From assembly GCA_016791475.1 (NCBI GenBank), contig JAEUWI010000005.1, forward strand, positions 119,417 through 183,416: a DNA stretch of 64,000 bases, written 5' to 3'. Of this stretch, positions 8,856-18,001 are shown piece by piece (positions within the stretch are counted from its first letter, which is position 1; each line of letters begins with the position of its first letter). The stretch comes from Candidatus Hydrogenedentota bacterium (GTDB taxonomy: Bacteria; Hydrogenedentota; Hydrogenedentia; Hydrogenedentales; JAEUWI01). A program made the position numbers and the translations under genes. The notes beneath the pieces were generated by a model. The model did no database searches. It was not told the DNA's origin and worked only from the letters and a program-made list of their open reading frames with translations.

Positions 8856-9448
8856 CAGAAATCTCCCGCGGGTTGGGAAAAGAAAATCGCCGCGGTAAAT
8901 GCCGAAACCAGTCCCACGAAGACCACGGCGCCCAGCAGCACAACCAATACAAGAGGCCATCGGCGATAGGGCACGGGGCGCAGCGGTGTGTTCCAATAGC
9001 GGATGCCGATGAACACGGCCATGGGGGCGAGGACAATCCCAAACACCCACATGGGTATGGAAACAAGCACCAGCGTCAGCGCGATCAGATCGTAGTGCAT
9101 GTATTCCGTGCGCAGGGTGCCCTCCGGGTCCGCCGTCTTGCGGTGGCCGATGCACGCGGGACACAGGTGTTCCCCGTTCCAGTCCACGTCGCACAACGCG
9201 CACAGAAACTTCCCGCAACCGTCGCACACGGCAACCGCGCGCTTCTGCGGGTGGTTCATGCAACTGCTGTGGCCTTCTTCTTGAAGCGCCTGGGCCTGTT
9301 GCCCGTCCCGCGAGCGGTAAAGCGCGGGGAAAAGCCAGGCGCGGGATTCCGTGCGGCACGTCGGGCACGGCAGGGAGCCCGAACCCGTCGTGGCGGGGGC
9401 CCCCAGAACTCCATTGCACTGTCCGCAGCGTACTATGGTGTTGCGCAT
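8855..9448 (-). CDS. B-box-like zinc-finger membrane protein
   Basis: A 197-residue protein with an N-terminal Cys pair set (CGQC ... CPTC), then a B-box-like finger at about residues 63-100 (CMNHPQKRAVAVCDGCGKFLCALCDVDWNGEHLCPAC), and two to three hydrophobic segments in the C-terminal half. Such B-box zinc-finger plus membrane-segment proteins are common and uncharacterised in GC-rich bacteria. It is the middle gene of a three-gene operon: 9 bp after the GYF-RDD gene and overlapping the next gene by 4 bp. Confidence 0.78.
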   Translation of the reverse strand: MRNTIVRCGQCNGVLGAPATTGSGSLPCPTCRTESRAWLFPALYRSRDGQQAQALQEEGHSSCMNHPQKRAVAVCDGCGKFLCALCDVDWNGEHLCPACIGHRKTADPEGTLRTEYMHYDLIALTLVLVSIPMWVFGIVLAPMAVFIGIRYWNTPLRPVPYRRWPLVLVVLLGAVVFVGLVSAFTAAIFFSQPAGDF

Positions 9449-9457
9449 GAAATCTCC

Positions 9458-10243
9458 CTACTGCTGAACAACGCGCGTGTCGCAAATGTGATCGTGCAGG
9501 GCCCGCTTCTGGCCGTCAAAGGCGGCCATGATAAACCCTATCATCAGGGTAAGCTGGCTCAACCAGGTGGCGAAGTAGCGCCCCAGGGCCCGCCGGTAAC
9601 TGACCGGACTTCCGTCGCTCCGGATCACCTTCAGTTTCAATACCATCTTGCCCGGCGTGGCGCCGAAGCGGCCGATGAAATAGGTGGCGTAGGCCAGATC
9701 TATCCCGAGATAGAGTATGGTGAAAATAATGGATATGGCGATGTCCATCCCCGAATTCGTACCGGTGACGCTCTCTTGAAATCCACCTATCACAGCCACC
9801 TGGAGCAGTGTCATAATGCCGTTGAGCAAGAAGAAGATGACTCCGTCCACCAGCCGCGCGCAGAAACGTATCCAGAACCCCGCATAGCGGAGGGATAAAA
9901 AATCTTGGCCGCCTTCGCGCAGGCGCTGAAAAAAAACAGGCTTACACTCGCCACAGACCAGAACGTCCTCAAAGGCCACCATCTCGTCGGCCAGAAAGGT
10001 GCGCCCACACTGGGCGCAGGGCTGATAACCAAAGTGCCTCGCCGCGGGAACGCCGATTTCCCCGCCGGGCTGGGATGTCGTCGCGTCCGGTTGCCGCAAT
10101 CGGCCCCAGGGTGTCCAGTCGGCCATGCCCTCGCGCCACACCAGCGTTTGCGCCGTGATCTGGCCGGTAGACGCCAGCGCCACAATCTGCGCCTCGTCCA
10201 CCGGACCCATGCGTTCTTCGCCCCGTGCATAATACCAATTCAT
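9458..10243 (-). CDS. GYF-domain and RDD-family membrane protein
   Basis: A 261-residue protein. Residues 1-50 (WYYARGEERMGPVDEAQIVAL...TLVWREGMADWTPW) match the bacterial GYF_2 domain, which binds proline-rich peptides. A CxxC pair (CAQC ... CGEC) follows at about 76-100. The C-terminal 140 residues have RDD-family features: GFWIRFCARLVDGVIFFLLN near the start and several membrane segments. Function is unknown; RDD proteins have been linked to ion transport in some bacteria. It is first in the membrane operon and divergent from the cyclic-nucleotide-binding gene. Confidence 0.82.
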   Translation of the reverse strand: MNWYYARGEERMGPVDEAQIVALASTGQITAQTLVWREGMADWTPWGRLRQPDATTSQPGGEIGVPAARHFGYQPCAQCGRTFLADEMVAFEDVLVCGECKPVFFQRLREGGQDFLSLRYAGFWIRFCARLVDGVIFFLLNGIMTLLQVAVIGGFQESVTGTNSGMDIAISIIFTILYLGIDLAYATYFIGRFGATPGKMVLKLKVIRSDGSPVSYRRALGRYFATWLSQLTLMIGFIMAAFDGQKRALHDHICDTRVVQQ

Positions 10244-10367
10244 CGCTCTTCGCCCTCCTCGCTGGCTGCCGGGCTCGGTACGCCCAAGTCTCCCGTGAAA
10301 CGTGCCGCCTATTACAGCACAGACCCCGCCGGTGTTCCAACTGTTTTAAAACCTGGCCACAGGCCGC

Positions 10368-10373
10368 TATACT
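10368..10373 (+). promoter_or_regulatory. Putative -10 box of the cNMP-binding gene
   Basis: CCGCTATACTG places TATACT 64 nt before the GTG start at 10438. The segment TTTAAA at 10345-10350 is a weak -35 candidate. Confidence 0.4.
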
Positions 10374-10437
10374 GCCGGGGGGCGGGCACGCGAAGAAACG
10401 CGGGCGCGTCCGTGGATTGCCGCGAAAGGAACGCACC

Positions 10438-11220
10438 GTGCCCGAACCCTTTGACCTCAATACGATCGATTTACCCCCGGACTCCGAGATCCACGCCCTG
10501 CGCGCGGCCTGTCCGGACATCGAAAGCCTCCGTTTCGCCAACGACGAGTTCCTGATCCACAGCTCGGAACCGGGACAGGACATTTTCCTGCTGCTGCGCG
10601 GGCATTGTCTCGTCGAGCAACCGGACGCCCCCCGGGAGCGCACCCCCGGCAATGAACTGGCGGTAATCAATGCCGAACCCCATGCGCCGGTCTTCCTGGG
10701 CGAGATGGCCTATCTGGGCGAAGGGCTGCGCTCCGCCTCCGTGCGCAGCGTCATGGCCACCTTCACGCTCCGGCTGAAGCCGACCCACCTCGACACCATC
10801 ATGGATCACTTCCCCGGTTTCACGCGTGTACTCTGCCGCCAGTTCGCCCTGCGTCTGCGTGAGGCCAATGTGTTCATCAAGCGCTACCAGACCAACAACA
10901 CCATGGCCGTGGAGCAACGATTCTTGAGCCCCGGTGAGACGCTGGTGGACGCGGGCGACCCCGCCGACAAGCTTTTTCAGCTCGTGGACGGGGTGCTGCT
11001 CGTGAAGGGCGACCCCGATACGCCTGTTCGCCCCTCGGACGACGGCCCCGTCTTCATCGGCACCCGCCCTTTCTTCCGGGGCGGCACCCACGAAAAGCGC
11101 GTGGTCGCGAAGACCCCGGCCATCATCGTCTCTCTGGGAAAATCCCGCGAGGCGGCCATTATCCGAAACTTCCCCGAGCTCGCCCTGGAAATGATTCGGA
11201 ATTCCGACACTACACCCTGA
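10438..11220 (+). CDS. Cyclic-nucleotide-binding-like protein (two cupin folds, no DNA-binding domain)
   Basis: A 260-residue soluble protein. Residues about 20-140 show the cNMP-binding pattern (ESLRFANDEFLIHSSEPGQDIFLLLRGHCLV ... VFLGEMAYLGEGLRSASVRS), with FLGEMAYLGEGLRSAS matching the phosphate-binding cassette. A second copy follows at about 155-260 (EQRFLSPGETLVDAGDPADKLFQLVDGVLLV). No helix-turn-helix follows, so it is not a Crp-type regulator on its own. The GTG start at 10438 has AAAGGA 8 nt upstream; the longer frame to 10225 lacks domain sequence and overlaps the divergent gene. It lies 16 bp ahead of a secreted protein and may be cotranscribed. Confidence 0.75.
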   Translation: MPEPFDLNTIDLPPDSEIHALRAACPDIESLRFANDEFLIHSSEPGQDIFLLLRGHCLVEQPDAPRERTPGNELAVINAEPHAPVFLGEMAYLGEGLRSASVRSVMATFTLRLKPTHLDTIMDHFPGFTRVLCRQFALRLREANVFIKRYQTNNTMAVEQRFLSPGETLVDAGDPADKLFQLVDGVLLVKGDPDTPVRPSDDGPVFIGTRPFFRGGTHEKRVVAKTPAIIVSLGKSREAAIIRNFPELALEMIRNSDTTP

Positions 11221-11236
11221 AAAAGGAGAAGGCGCG

Positions 11237-12598
11237 GTGATTCGAGTTGCTCTTGGAATCCTCATGGTGGGTTGCGGACTTGCCGCGTCCTCGGCGGAAA
11301 ATTTCGATTCCGACACCGGATGGCAGGGCATAAACAACCGGTCCGCACCCGGTTCGGGGGTTCACAAAGTACAGAACTTTGGTTACACCCAATCCGCTTT
11401 TGCCGGCGAGATCGGCGGAACGATAGCGCGCTCTTTCACCCCTGCCACCTACGCGCGGCCCATTCCGGATAAGACGTTGAATGACCCGCTCTCCGCCAGT
11501 GGCGCCTTCGCCGTCACGCGCTCCAACGGAGGCGGCATGCTTGTTGGGTGGTTCAACGAGAACTCCCGCGGCTGGCGCACGCCCAATTCCCTCGCCTTCC
11601 GCATCGACGGCGAGAGCGGCAAGTATCGATTGCTCTATGAATATGGAACCCAGACCTGGAAGACGGGCGGCGGCGGCGCCTTCGAAGGGATTTACCAGAC
11701 CACGTCAACGCCCATGTATCTGGCCGACGGCACCGTCCACCGATGGAAACTGGACTACGATCCGAATGGCGCGAACGGTCAGGGACTCATTAATTTCCAA
11801 ATCGACGATCAACATTTTTCGGCCGCCCTCGATCCCGGACACCGCGCCGAGGGCGCCGTGTTCAATCGCTTCGGCGTATTCAACCAGATGATCGCGGGCA
11901 GTGATATCGAGGTATATCTCGACGACCTGACGGTGGACGGCCAGCGCGAGGATTTCACGAAAGATCCGGGCTGGATCGAAATGGGCAATCGAACGGAATT
12001 CACCGACACCCTCGTGCGCCCCCTCCACAACTTCGGCTACAGCGCCACGAACCATGCCGGAGGCGCCCCCGGCGAAATCGGCGGTGTGGTGTGGCGTATC
12101 GAGAGCATGAATCCCGAACAAAGCGCCTGCTACGCAACCCCCGTGAACAACCTCAACTTCAACAAGCCCTTTCGCGCCTCGGGAAAAGTCGCCATGACGG
12201 CAGCCTCCGCCGACAGTGGTCTGCTCATCGGCTGGTTCAACGACAAGACCATCTATGGCGCGCCCCCCTTGAATTTCGCGGGGGTACTCATCGAGGGACC
12301 AAGCCGCGCCGGGCACTACTTCCGGCCTGTGTGGGGCTCCTCGGACGAGGAGAAGCGTGTGGCGGACGTGGGTCCGACTATTCGGCCCGATAGCCAGTCT
12401 CATGTCTGGTCCATCGAGTACAACCCCGAAACCAGTATCATCACCTCCAGCCTCGACGGCGTGGAGGCTGCGCTCGAAATCTCACCGGCGGCACGCAAAG
12501 GCAATGCCGCCTTGAATCGATTCGGCATACTGACCTGGATGCGCGGCGGCCACTTCGCAGAAGTCTATTTCGACGACGTGGAATTCACCAGGGACTAG
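11237..12598 (+). CDS. Secreted protein with two tandem copies of a domain of about 220 residues
   Basis: A 453-residue exported protein with a signal peptide (residues 1-20, cleavage after ASSA). Two halves are homologous: about 21-235 and 236-453. Each opens with a GW or GWIEM segment and then has NFGY, GEIGG, FNKPFRASG or LNDPLSASG, GWFN, RFGVFN or RFGILTW, and EVYLDDLTV or EVYFDDVEF. The pattern of a repeated beta-sandwich, ending in an 'EVY-DD' strand, suggests a laminin-G/concanavalin-like fold, but I cannot name the family. No catalytic residues are obvious. The stop codon falls within the terminal repeat of a 164-bp inverted-repeat element. Confidence 0.72.
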   Translation: MIRVALGILMVGCGLAASSAENFDSDTGWQGINNRSAPGSGVHKVQNFGYTQSAFAGEIGGTIARSFTPATYARPIPDKTLNDPLSASGAFAVTRSNGGGMLVGWFNENSRGWRTPNSLAFRIDGESGKYRLLYEYGTQTWKTGGGGAFEGIYQTTSTPMYLADGTVHRWKLDYDPNGANGQGLINFQIDDQHFSAALDPGHRAEGAVFNRFGVFNQMIAGSDIEVYLDDLTVDGQREDFTKDPGWIEMGNRTEFTDTLVRPLHNFGYSATNHAGGAPGEIGGVVWRIESMNPEQSACYATPVNNLNFNKPFRASGKVAMTAASADSGLLIGWFNDKTIYGAPPLNFAGVLIEGPSRAGHYFRPVWGSSDEEKRVADVGPTIRPDSQSHVWSIEYNPETSIITSSLDGVEAALEISPAARKGNAALNRFGILTWMRGGHFAEVYFDDVEFTRD

Positions 12599-12759
12599 CA
12601 GCCCGTTGCAAAAGTCGCGCGAAGGCGAGAACGAGGATTCTTGCCCGAAGTCAAGGCGTGAAGCCGCCGGAAATACGAGTATTTTCAAGGTGTCGCAACG
12701 CAGAATTCGGGTAAGAAGACCGTTCGCAGCCCGCGTTCGAGTTTTGCAACGGGCTGCTA
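12596..12759. repeat. 164-bp MITE-like inverted-repeat element
   Basis: Bounded by an 18-bp perfect inverted repeat, TAGCAGCCCGTTGCAAAA at 12596-12613 and its complement at 12742-12759. Imperfect complementarity continues inward for about 50 bp. The TAG stop codons of both convergent flanking genes lie in the outermost bases of the two ends. It could act as a bidirectional terminator. Confidence 0.7.
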
Positions 12760-13959
12760 GCGCGGGCCGGCCCCTTCGGCCATCCGCTTATTCGCTTCCC
12801 GCAGCACGTTCAGATAGCCGCTGCGTGCGTTGGTCGCGGTGACGTTCATCGAGGACTCCTGCCAGGAAAAATCGAAAACCCAGTACGCCGCGAGTTGAAC
12901 CGGACTGGCCTCGATAGCTTCGAAGAGTCTGAGTCCCTCGGCCATGGCGGTCTCGGGGGTCCAAGGGGTCTCGTTGTCCGGTGGCGCGCCGAATTCGCCC
13001 ACGAAGAGGCCTTTGCCCGCGCCGCGCGACGCCTGGTGGGCCGCATTGAGAATCCGGCCATAGGGCACGCCGACCTCCCCGAATCGCTTGCCCTGGGGAT
13101 CCGGATACACGTGAATGGAGATGAGGTCGCTCGGGTCCGGGGTCATGAAAACGAGATTTCCTTGAAACTCTTCCACACTGTCCTGGCCCCAGCTCAACTC
13201 CGTGTGCTGATGGTGGGCCGATGGCCGGGGAAGGCTGTGGCCCGTGGTGATGGGGCGGGCCCCATCGATCTTTCGGATCTCTGCCGCGAAGGCGATCGTG
13301 GCCGCGCGAATCATTTCCGAACTCAAATCGTCCGCCGCACTGCGCGATTCGGGACCGCCCAGCGAGGGCAGGGCGGGCGGGCGAACCTGCGCCGCATTGG
13401 GCAAGTCCGCCGCGAGGGAGTATTCGTTGCCGAACTCCCAGGCCCAGATGGCGGGCGAATTCACATAGCGCGAGACCACCTGCCCCACATAGGTCCGCAT
13501 GAAGGCCTGGGTCTTGCTCTCGGGATTCCCCCACTGGCCCACGGGCTCGCCCACGAGATCGGGCACCCCCGCCGTCCACCAGAAAAGCGAAGGAATAAGC
13601 CCCACACCCGTTTCTTCGGCCGCCTTGACCACGCCGTCCATCAACGCGAAGTACTTGTCCGGGTCGGATTGATAGAGGGCCCAGTTCACCGCGTAGAACC
13701 CGCCGAACTGCAAGCGCGCGAAGGGAATGTCATGGGCGGCCAGGGTCTCGAAGCCCGCCCGGTACGACGTGTCCTCGGGATTCTCCAGGCAGCGCGAGAA
13801 AGCGTCCATATAGTTCACGCCCAGGGCGCGCACGGGCTTTCCGTCCTTCAGGATCACACCGCCCTCACCGATGCGCAGGCCGGGCATCTGCGGCTCCTGG
13901 GCAGCAACAGTGATGGAAACGGCGGCGGCGATGAACGCCGCAAGGTACTTCAGTCGCAT
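12757..13959 (-). CDS. GH5-like glycoside hydrolase (cellulase/mannanase-type), exported
   Basis: A 400-residue exported enzyme with a signal peptide (about residues 1-20). The TIM-barrel catalytic pair of clan GH-A is visible: the acid/base Glu179 in WEFGNE and the nucleophile Glu322 in VGEFGAP, with YPDPQ and HVY segments between. This fits GH5-like beta-glycanases or mannanases; the substrate is not determinable. The ATG at 13959 begins the signal peptide; an upstream frame to 14031 has no function. It is convergent with the duplicated-domain secreted protein. Confidence 0.83.
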   Translation of the reverse strand: MRLKYLAAFIAAAVSITVAAQEPQMPGLRIGEGGVILKDGKPVRALGVNYMDAFSRCLENPEDTSYRAGFETLAAHDIPFARLQFGGFYAVNWALYQSDPDKYFALMDGVVKAAEETGVGLIPSLFWWTAGVPDLVGEPVGQWGNPESKTQAFMRTYVGQVVSRYVNSPAIWAWEFGNEYSLAADLPNAAQVRPPALPSLGGPESRSAADDLSSEMIRAATIAFAAEIRKIDGARPITTGHSLPRPSAHHQHTELSWGQDSVEEFQGNLVFMTPDPSDLISIHVYPDPQGKRFGEVGVPYGRILNAAHQASRGAGKGLFVGEFGAPPDNETPWTPETAMAEGLRLFEAIEASPVQLAAYWVFDFSWQESSMNVTATNARSGYLNVLREANKRMAEGAGPR

Positions 13960-13985
13960 GGCAGATGGGGTACTTTCGGGTAATT

Positions 13986-14290
13986 CAGGGACTGACGCGG
14001 ACAAGTGCGCCGAGGTAGAGAACCTGTCCAAAACTTAAATAATAATCTATCCGAGCGCTGTCGACTGCAACGTCCGTGGCTGTCCCGTCGCCAGGGAAGT
14101 GTTCGTGGGCGACCAACGTTTACGCGATCCGCGGCACGGACCCTGTATACGGGCGCTGCGATTTCGTCGGGTGCGCTCGGGCCACGACGGGACGGCCACG
14201 GACCTTAACGACAACGATGCTCGGACGCGGCACAATACAATCACTGGCTATGTACGCTACCGTGGCACACGAGTCCGCGTCCGTCCCTAC
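13986..14290. repeat. MITE-like element, copy 1
   Basis: Ends share the terminal motif CAGGGACTGACGCGGAC (left, 13986-14002) and its near-complement at 14273-14290 (15 of 17 paired). Inside is a 126-bp segment (14075-14200) bounded by CGTGGCTGTCCCGTCG and its near-complement. It matches copy 2 at 33163-33509. Its right end overlaps the stop codon (14287-14289) of the 1156-residue gene. Confidence 0.7.
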
Positions 14291-17200
14291 ACGTTCCGCC
14301 GATACAGCGGATCCGCGCCCAGCGTGCCTTTCAAACTCTCCAGGTAGTCCGGATGCTCCAGGCGATACAACTCCGCCTTGGCTTCGGCGAGGCGGCCGAC
14401 GATGTCGAGGCGCTCGGCTTCTTCGACATAGTTCGGCTTTTCCAGGAAGGCCGACAGATTCTGGATGTGTCGCTTCCAAAGGGCGCAGTCGCGCTCCTGC
14501 TTGATCCGGAGCCGCTCCTGATACCAGTCGCTTTCCATCAGATATTCGCGGGTGAAAAGCTTGCGGACTTCCGGGTCCTGCACCGTTTTGCCTTCATAGT
14601 GGCCATGCACCATGATGTGGAGCAGGGCCGCGAGGGGCGGGCAGGCCGCCGCGATGCTGCCGTCGTCGAAAAAGGCCTGAGCGCAGCGTTGCTGGGCCTC
14701 GCAGATATTCTTGATGCCGTCCACATAGGCGTCCATGTCTTGAAGCTCGGGCCGGAGCATTTCATCGTTGAACACGGTCGATGGGCTGTCAAACACGCGT
14801 CCGAAGTAGTGGCTCAGGAACGTGCGGGTCATGCGATAGCCCAGGCGGCTCGCCAGAATAGTCTCGCCCTGATATTCGAAGTCATCGACCTTTTCAAAGC
14901 ACCCCTCGCGAAGCAGGTGGGCGGGATCCCGCTCCTCTTCGGAAAGGCGGCACCACACTTCGGGAATCAACAGGCTCACGTCGTGATCCACGCGGTACTT
15001 CGGGCCAATATATCCCGCGGCCGTGGTGAAGCTCTTGTATTCCGTCAGGATATACGACACCAGCGCGTTGTTCAGGTCGCTCGTGGGCGTGAGGCAGTTG
15101 AAGGGGCCCTTCGTCAGCGCGCCTTCCGATCCGGCGCCCGTGGTTGAGGGCGACTTGCCGGTCAGGCTGGCGATGAAATCCATGAAGAGCTCCGGCAGCT
15201 CCTGATAATGAATGGGATTGTACACCGCGAGGGGGCGGATACCCGCCTTCACGTCCGGCGGGTTGTTCCGGCGACCCGGCAGCACGGCATTCACCGGGTG
15301 CAGCACCGGCTTGTCCAGGGGCACCCGGCGGTGAAGGCGCGTGGCCACTTCGCCGACGTACTTGTCCCGCGGGTTGGCCAGATCGGGGCGCAGTTGCAGG
15401 TAGCGCGGGTTCTTCGTCGGCACGCCGTCCACCATGCGGGGATGGGCCGACGATACGAAGTACTCGATTTCGTCGCTCGCAGCGGCGCGGTTGATCAGAT
15501 CCTGCATGGGCTGGCTGTAGGCCTGAAAGGTGATCGTGTGATCCTGGAGTTTTCGCGCGTCTTCGTGGGTCAACGGCTCGAAATTGGAGATGAAATTCTC
15601 ATCCTCCGAAAGGTCCCGCTCCGTCTGCTTGTCGTGTCCGCGGTGAATGGCGTCGTCGGGACGCTGGAAGAGGCGCATCTCGCAGTTGTCCACGATCTTC
15701 ACGCTCGGATTCTTGTACTCCGGGTTCAGATGCGAAAGGCTGCTCGCCGGCACCACCACGGACGCCGAAATATCGTCTTCCTTCTGGATCTTTGCGGCGG
15801 GCAGGAAATCCTGGCGGAGTTTATAGGTCCGCCACGAGCCGTCGCTCACGAGGCCCACGCGCAGATAGCTCGCCACCAGCTTGCGGCCGTTGAACTTGAG
15901 CTCGTGTCCCGGTTTCCCGTTGATTACGTCGGCGCTGAAATGGCTGCGCCAGTCTTCGCCCCACTCGGGGCGGTAGAAGCGCTTGATGATGAAAATCATC
16001 GCCTTTACATAATCTGGAATCGTGTTGAGCCACGCGTTGTATTCCGGCGTGTAGTCTTCTTCGGAGGGCGTCAAAAGCCGGATGACGGAGCCCAGCGAGC
16101 GGTTGGCCGCAAGCAGCGGACGGCCTTTGGATATGATGCGCTTGTCCTGAAAACGATCGCTGAAATTATGGGCCATGACCGCCTGGATGCGGTCAAGATC
16201 TTCCTTGTAGTCCGCCACGAAAAAGGGGCCATAGTGCACCGCGTCCAGCAGGGATTTGGAGATCTCCGACTTGCCGCCGCCCGACACCGTGCAGGGCTTG
16301 TGACAGAAGGTGCCTTCCACGCCCGTGCCCACCAGGCGCCAGCTCGGCGCGCCGGGGTGTTTCTCCATGTGAACATTGTAGCCATCCGGATTGATGTACA
16401 CATAGCCGGGACGGAGGGGAATTTCCTGCTCCAGCCCGCCGCGCTCCCAGTATACCCGCTGGGTATTGAGATCGATATGGACATTCTCCGGCACGTAAAT
16501 CACGTCCGGGTAGGCCCGGTCAATCGCGTAGCCCTCGGGCCGCACGTCCATCAATTCGCCGTACCGGGCCACCATCTCGTCGAAGCTGTGGCCCTCCCTG
16601 GTATAGCGGAAGTCCATGAAGAACTTGTCGCCCAGGTTGAATCGGGCGTAGGCCAGCGCGCCGCCCGCATGCTCTTCTTCGCAATTGCCGTAGAGGTTCG
16701 CGGCGTAGCTGAGCTGGGTTTTCACTTCCTTCTTGCAGTAGCCGAAATAGTTGTCCGCGATCAGCGTCACCATCACGCCCCGCTCGTCGCGGCAAGTGAT
16801 CTTGAAGGCGTTTCCGTCGTTGTACAGCTCGCCCTCTTCCTTCCAGCACATCCCCTCCTTGCGCTGACGCTCCGTGGCGTCGTCGAAATACGGAAGCCCC
16901 AGCTCCTTCTTGCGCAGATGGGTGAGATGGGGCGCCAGCACCACGCAGCCCGTATGGCCCGTCCAGTGCTCCGCATCCAGGGCGGCGTCATTCTCCGCCA
17001 GGGTGGGATCGCCCGCGTTTCCAAAGATGGTTTCGACGAAGTCCAGATTGCTCACCAGACTGCCCGGCACGAAAAAGCGGGTCTCCATCGTCTTTGCGGG
17101 CAGCAGGCCCGGGATCTCGGCGGAGACCAGCGGCCGCATCATCAGCGAAACCATGGTGTGGGCCTGATCGTCTTCTTCCGCCAGGAAGGGCAGTTGAAGC

Positions 17201-17757
17201 AGGTCGCGGGGCGGGTTCAACGCCGCCACCATCAGGTTTCCAAACACCCGCTTCGGCACTTCCTTCTTGTCCAGCGGCACGGGAAGTCCGCCGTCCGCCA
17301 CATGGAATACGCCCTTCGTGGTGCGTCGATCACTGCTCGGGTTGTGCAGCACGCCCTGGGCAATGCGATAGGACGACACACACTCATTCTTGAAACAGTG
17401 CCCGTCCACCGGCAGAGACAATTCCCGTGCGAGACCCGGTCGATCCAGCACGAAGGTCGTGTCCGGCAGGCGCAGCGGGGCGTGGAGCGTCTCGCCGGAG
17501 AGATAGGCGTCCAGGAAGGACTGAATACGCTGGTCGATGGGGCACAGATGCCCCCGGAGAAGGCGGCTCTTTTCCTTGTAGCTCTGGATGAGCCCGTCGG
17601 TAAGCCCCAGGAACTCGGTGCTCGCCTTGGTGTAGGTCGGCAGGTCCAGGGCGGCCAGTTTCAAGCTGATATATCGGACCAAGTGCCGGCGTTCATAGGG
17701 CTGGGCGTGCCCTTCCTGCAGGAAGGGCAATCGGGCGGTCTGGTTACCTTGCGTCAC
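14287..17757 (-). CDS. Conserved 1156-residue protein of unknown function with P-loop-like motif
   Basis: I do not recognise this family. It is a soluble-looking protein with no signal peptide or membrane segments. At about residues 488-502 it has CTVSGGGKSEISKSL, which resembles the phosphate-binding loop of ATP-type PEP carboxykinase (SGTGKTT) more than a classical Walker A. Other conserved-looking blocks are WTGHTGCVVLAPH (about 265), FMDFRYTREGHSF (about 385), DVIYVPENVHIDLNTQRVYW, and GKSPSTTGAGSEGALTKGPFN near residue 885. A nucleotide- or phosphosugar-dependent enzyme is possible. The C-terminal tail ends in an inverted-repeat element that provides the TAG stop, so the native end may differ. 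It stands alone; the upstream 296 bp hold no gene. Confidence 0.72.
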   Translation of the reverse strand: MTQGNQTARLPFLQEGHAQPYERRHLVRYISLKLAALDLPTYTKASTEFLGLTDGLIQSYKEKSRLLRGHLCPIDQRIQSFLDAYLSGETLHAPLRLPDTTFVLDRPGLARELSLPVDGHCFKNECVSSYRIAQGVLHNPSSDRRTTKGVFHVADGGLPVPLDKKEVPKRVFGNLMVAALNPPRDLLQLPFLAEEDDQAHTMVSLMMRPLVSAEIPGLLPAKTMETRFFVPGSLVSNLDFVETIFGNAGDPTLAENDAALDAEHWTGHTGCVVLAPHLTHLRKKELGLPYFDDATERQRKEGMCWKEEGELYNDGNAFKITCRDERGVMVTLIADNYFGYCKKEVKTQLSYAANLYGNCEEEHAGGALAYARFNLGDKFFMDFRYTREGHSFDEMVARYGELMDVRPEGYAIDRAYPDVIYVPENVHIDLNTQRVYWERGGLEQEIPLRPGYVYINPDGYNVHMEKHPGAPSWRLVGTGVEGTFCHKPCTVSGGGKSEISKSLLDAVHYGPFFVADYKEDLDRIQAVMAHNFSDRFQDKRIISKGRPLLAANRSLGSVIRLLTPSEEDYTPEYNAWLNTIPDYVKAMIFIIKRFYRPEWGEDWRSHFSADVINGKPGHELKFNGRKLVASYLRVGLVSDGSWRTYKLRQDFLPAAKIQKEDDISASVVVPASSLSHLNPEYKNPSVKIVDNCEMRLFQRPDDAIHRGHDKQTERDLSEDENFISNFEPLTHEDARKLQDHTITFQAYSQPMQDLINRAAASDEIEYFVSSAHPRMVDGVPTKNPRYLQLRPDLANPRDKYVGEVATRLHRRVPLDKPVLHPVNAVLPGRRNNPPDVKAGIRPLAVYNPIHYQELPELFMDFIASLTGKSPSTTGAGSEGALTKGPFNCLTPTSDLNNALVSYILTEYKSFTTAAGYIGPKYRVDHDVSLLIPEVWCRLSEEERDPAHLLREGCFEKVDDFEYQGETILASRLGYRMTRTFLSHYFGRVFDSPSTVFNDEMLRPELQDMDAYVDGIKNICEAQQRCAQAFFDDGSIAAACPPLAALLHIMVHGHYEGKTVQDPEVRKLFTREYLMESDWYQERLRIKQERDCALWKRHIQNLSAFLEKPNYVEEAERLDIVGRLAEAKAELYRLEHPDYLESLKGTLGADPLYRRNV

Positions 17758-18001
17758 GGTGTGTGTACTCCCCTGTCGTGTTGAGGGTTGTGCGGTGGCA
17801 TGCGCGTTGGCGCTCGGGCCCCGGTTGCCGGCTATCAGGTGACCGGCCGGGGATATAACAGCGGAAAAAGCCCGTCTGCCTGTGCCCGACCACAGGGATG
17901 GAGATGTCCCGGCAATCCTGTATCCGGAGGATCAGGAAGCCCCGCTATTCTAATGGATCCCGGGGGCCATTATCGACTCCGCGACCCCTGATTCAATGAA
18001 A

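Noticed and set aside
15208..17784. 858-residue open frame on the plus strand opposite the 1156-residue gene
   Set aside because: GC-rich codon bias leaves antisense frames open. The residues are His/Arg/Val-rich and show no domain; the minus-strand gene has clear motifs.
17858..17990. Possible riboswitch or structured leader of the 1156-residue gene
   Set aside because: Some short inverted repeats can be found but no known riboswitch core was recognised by eye.
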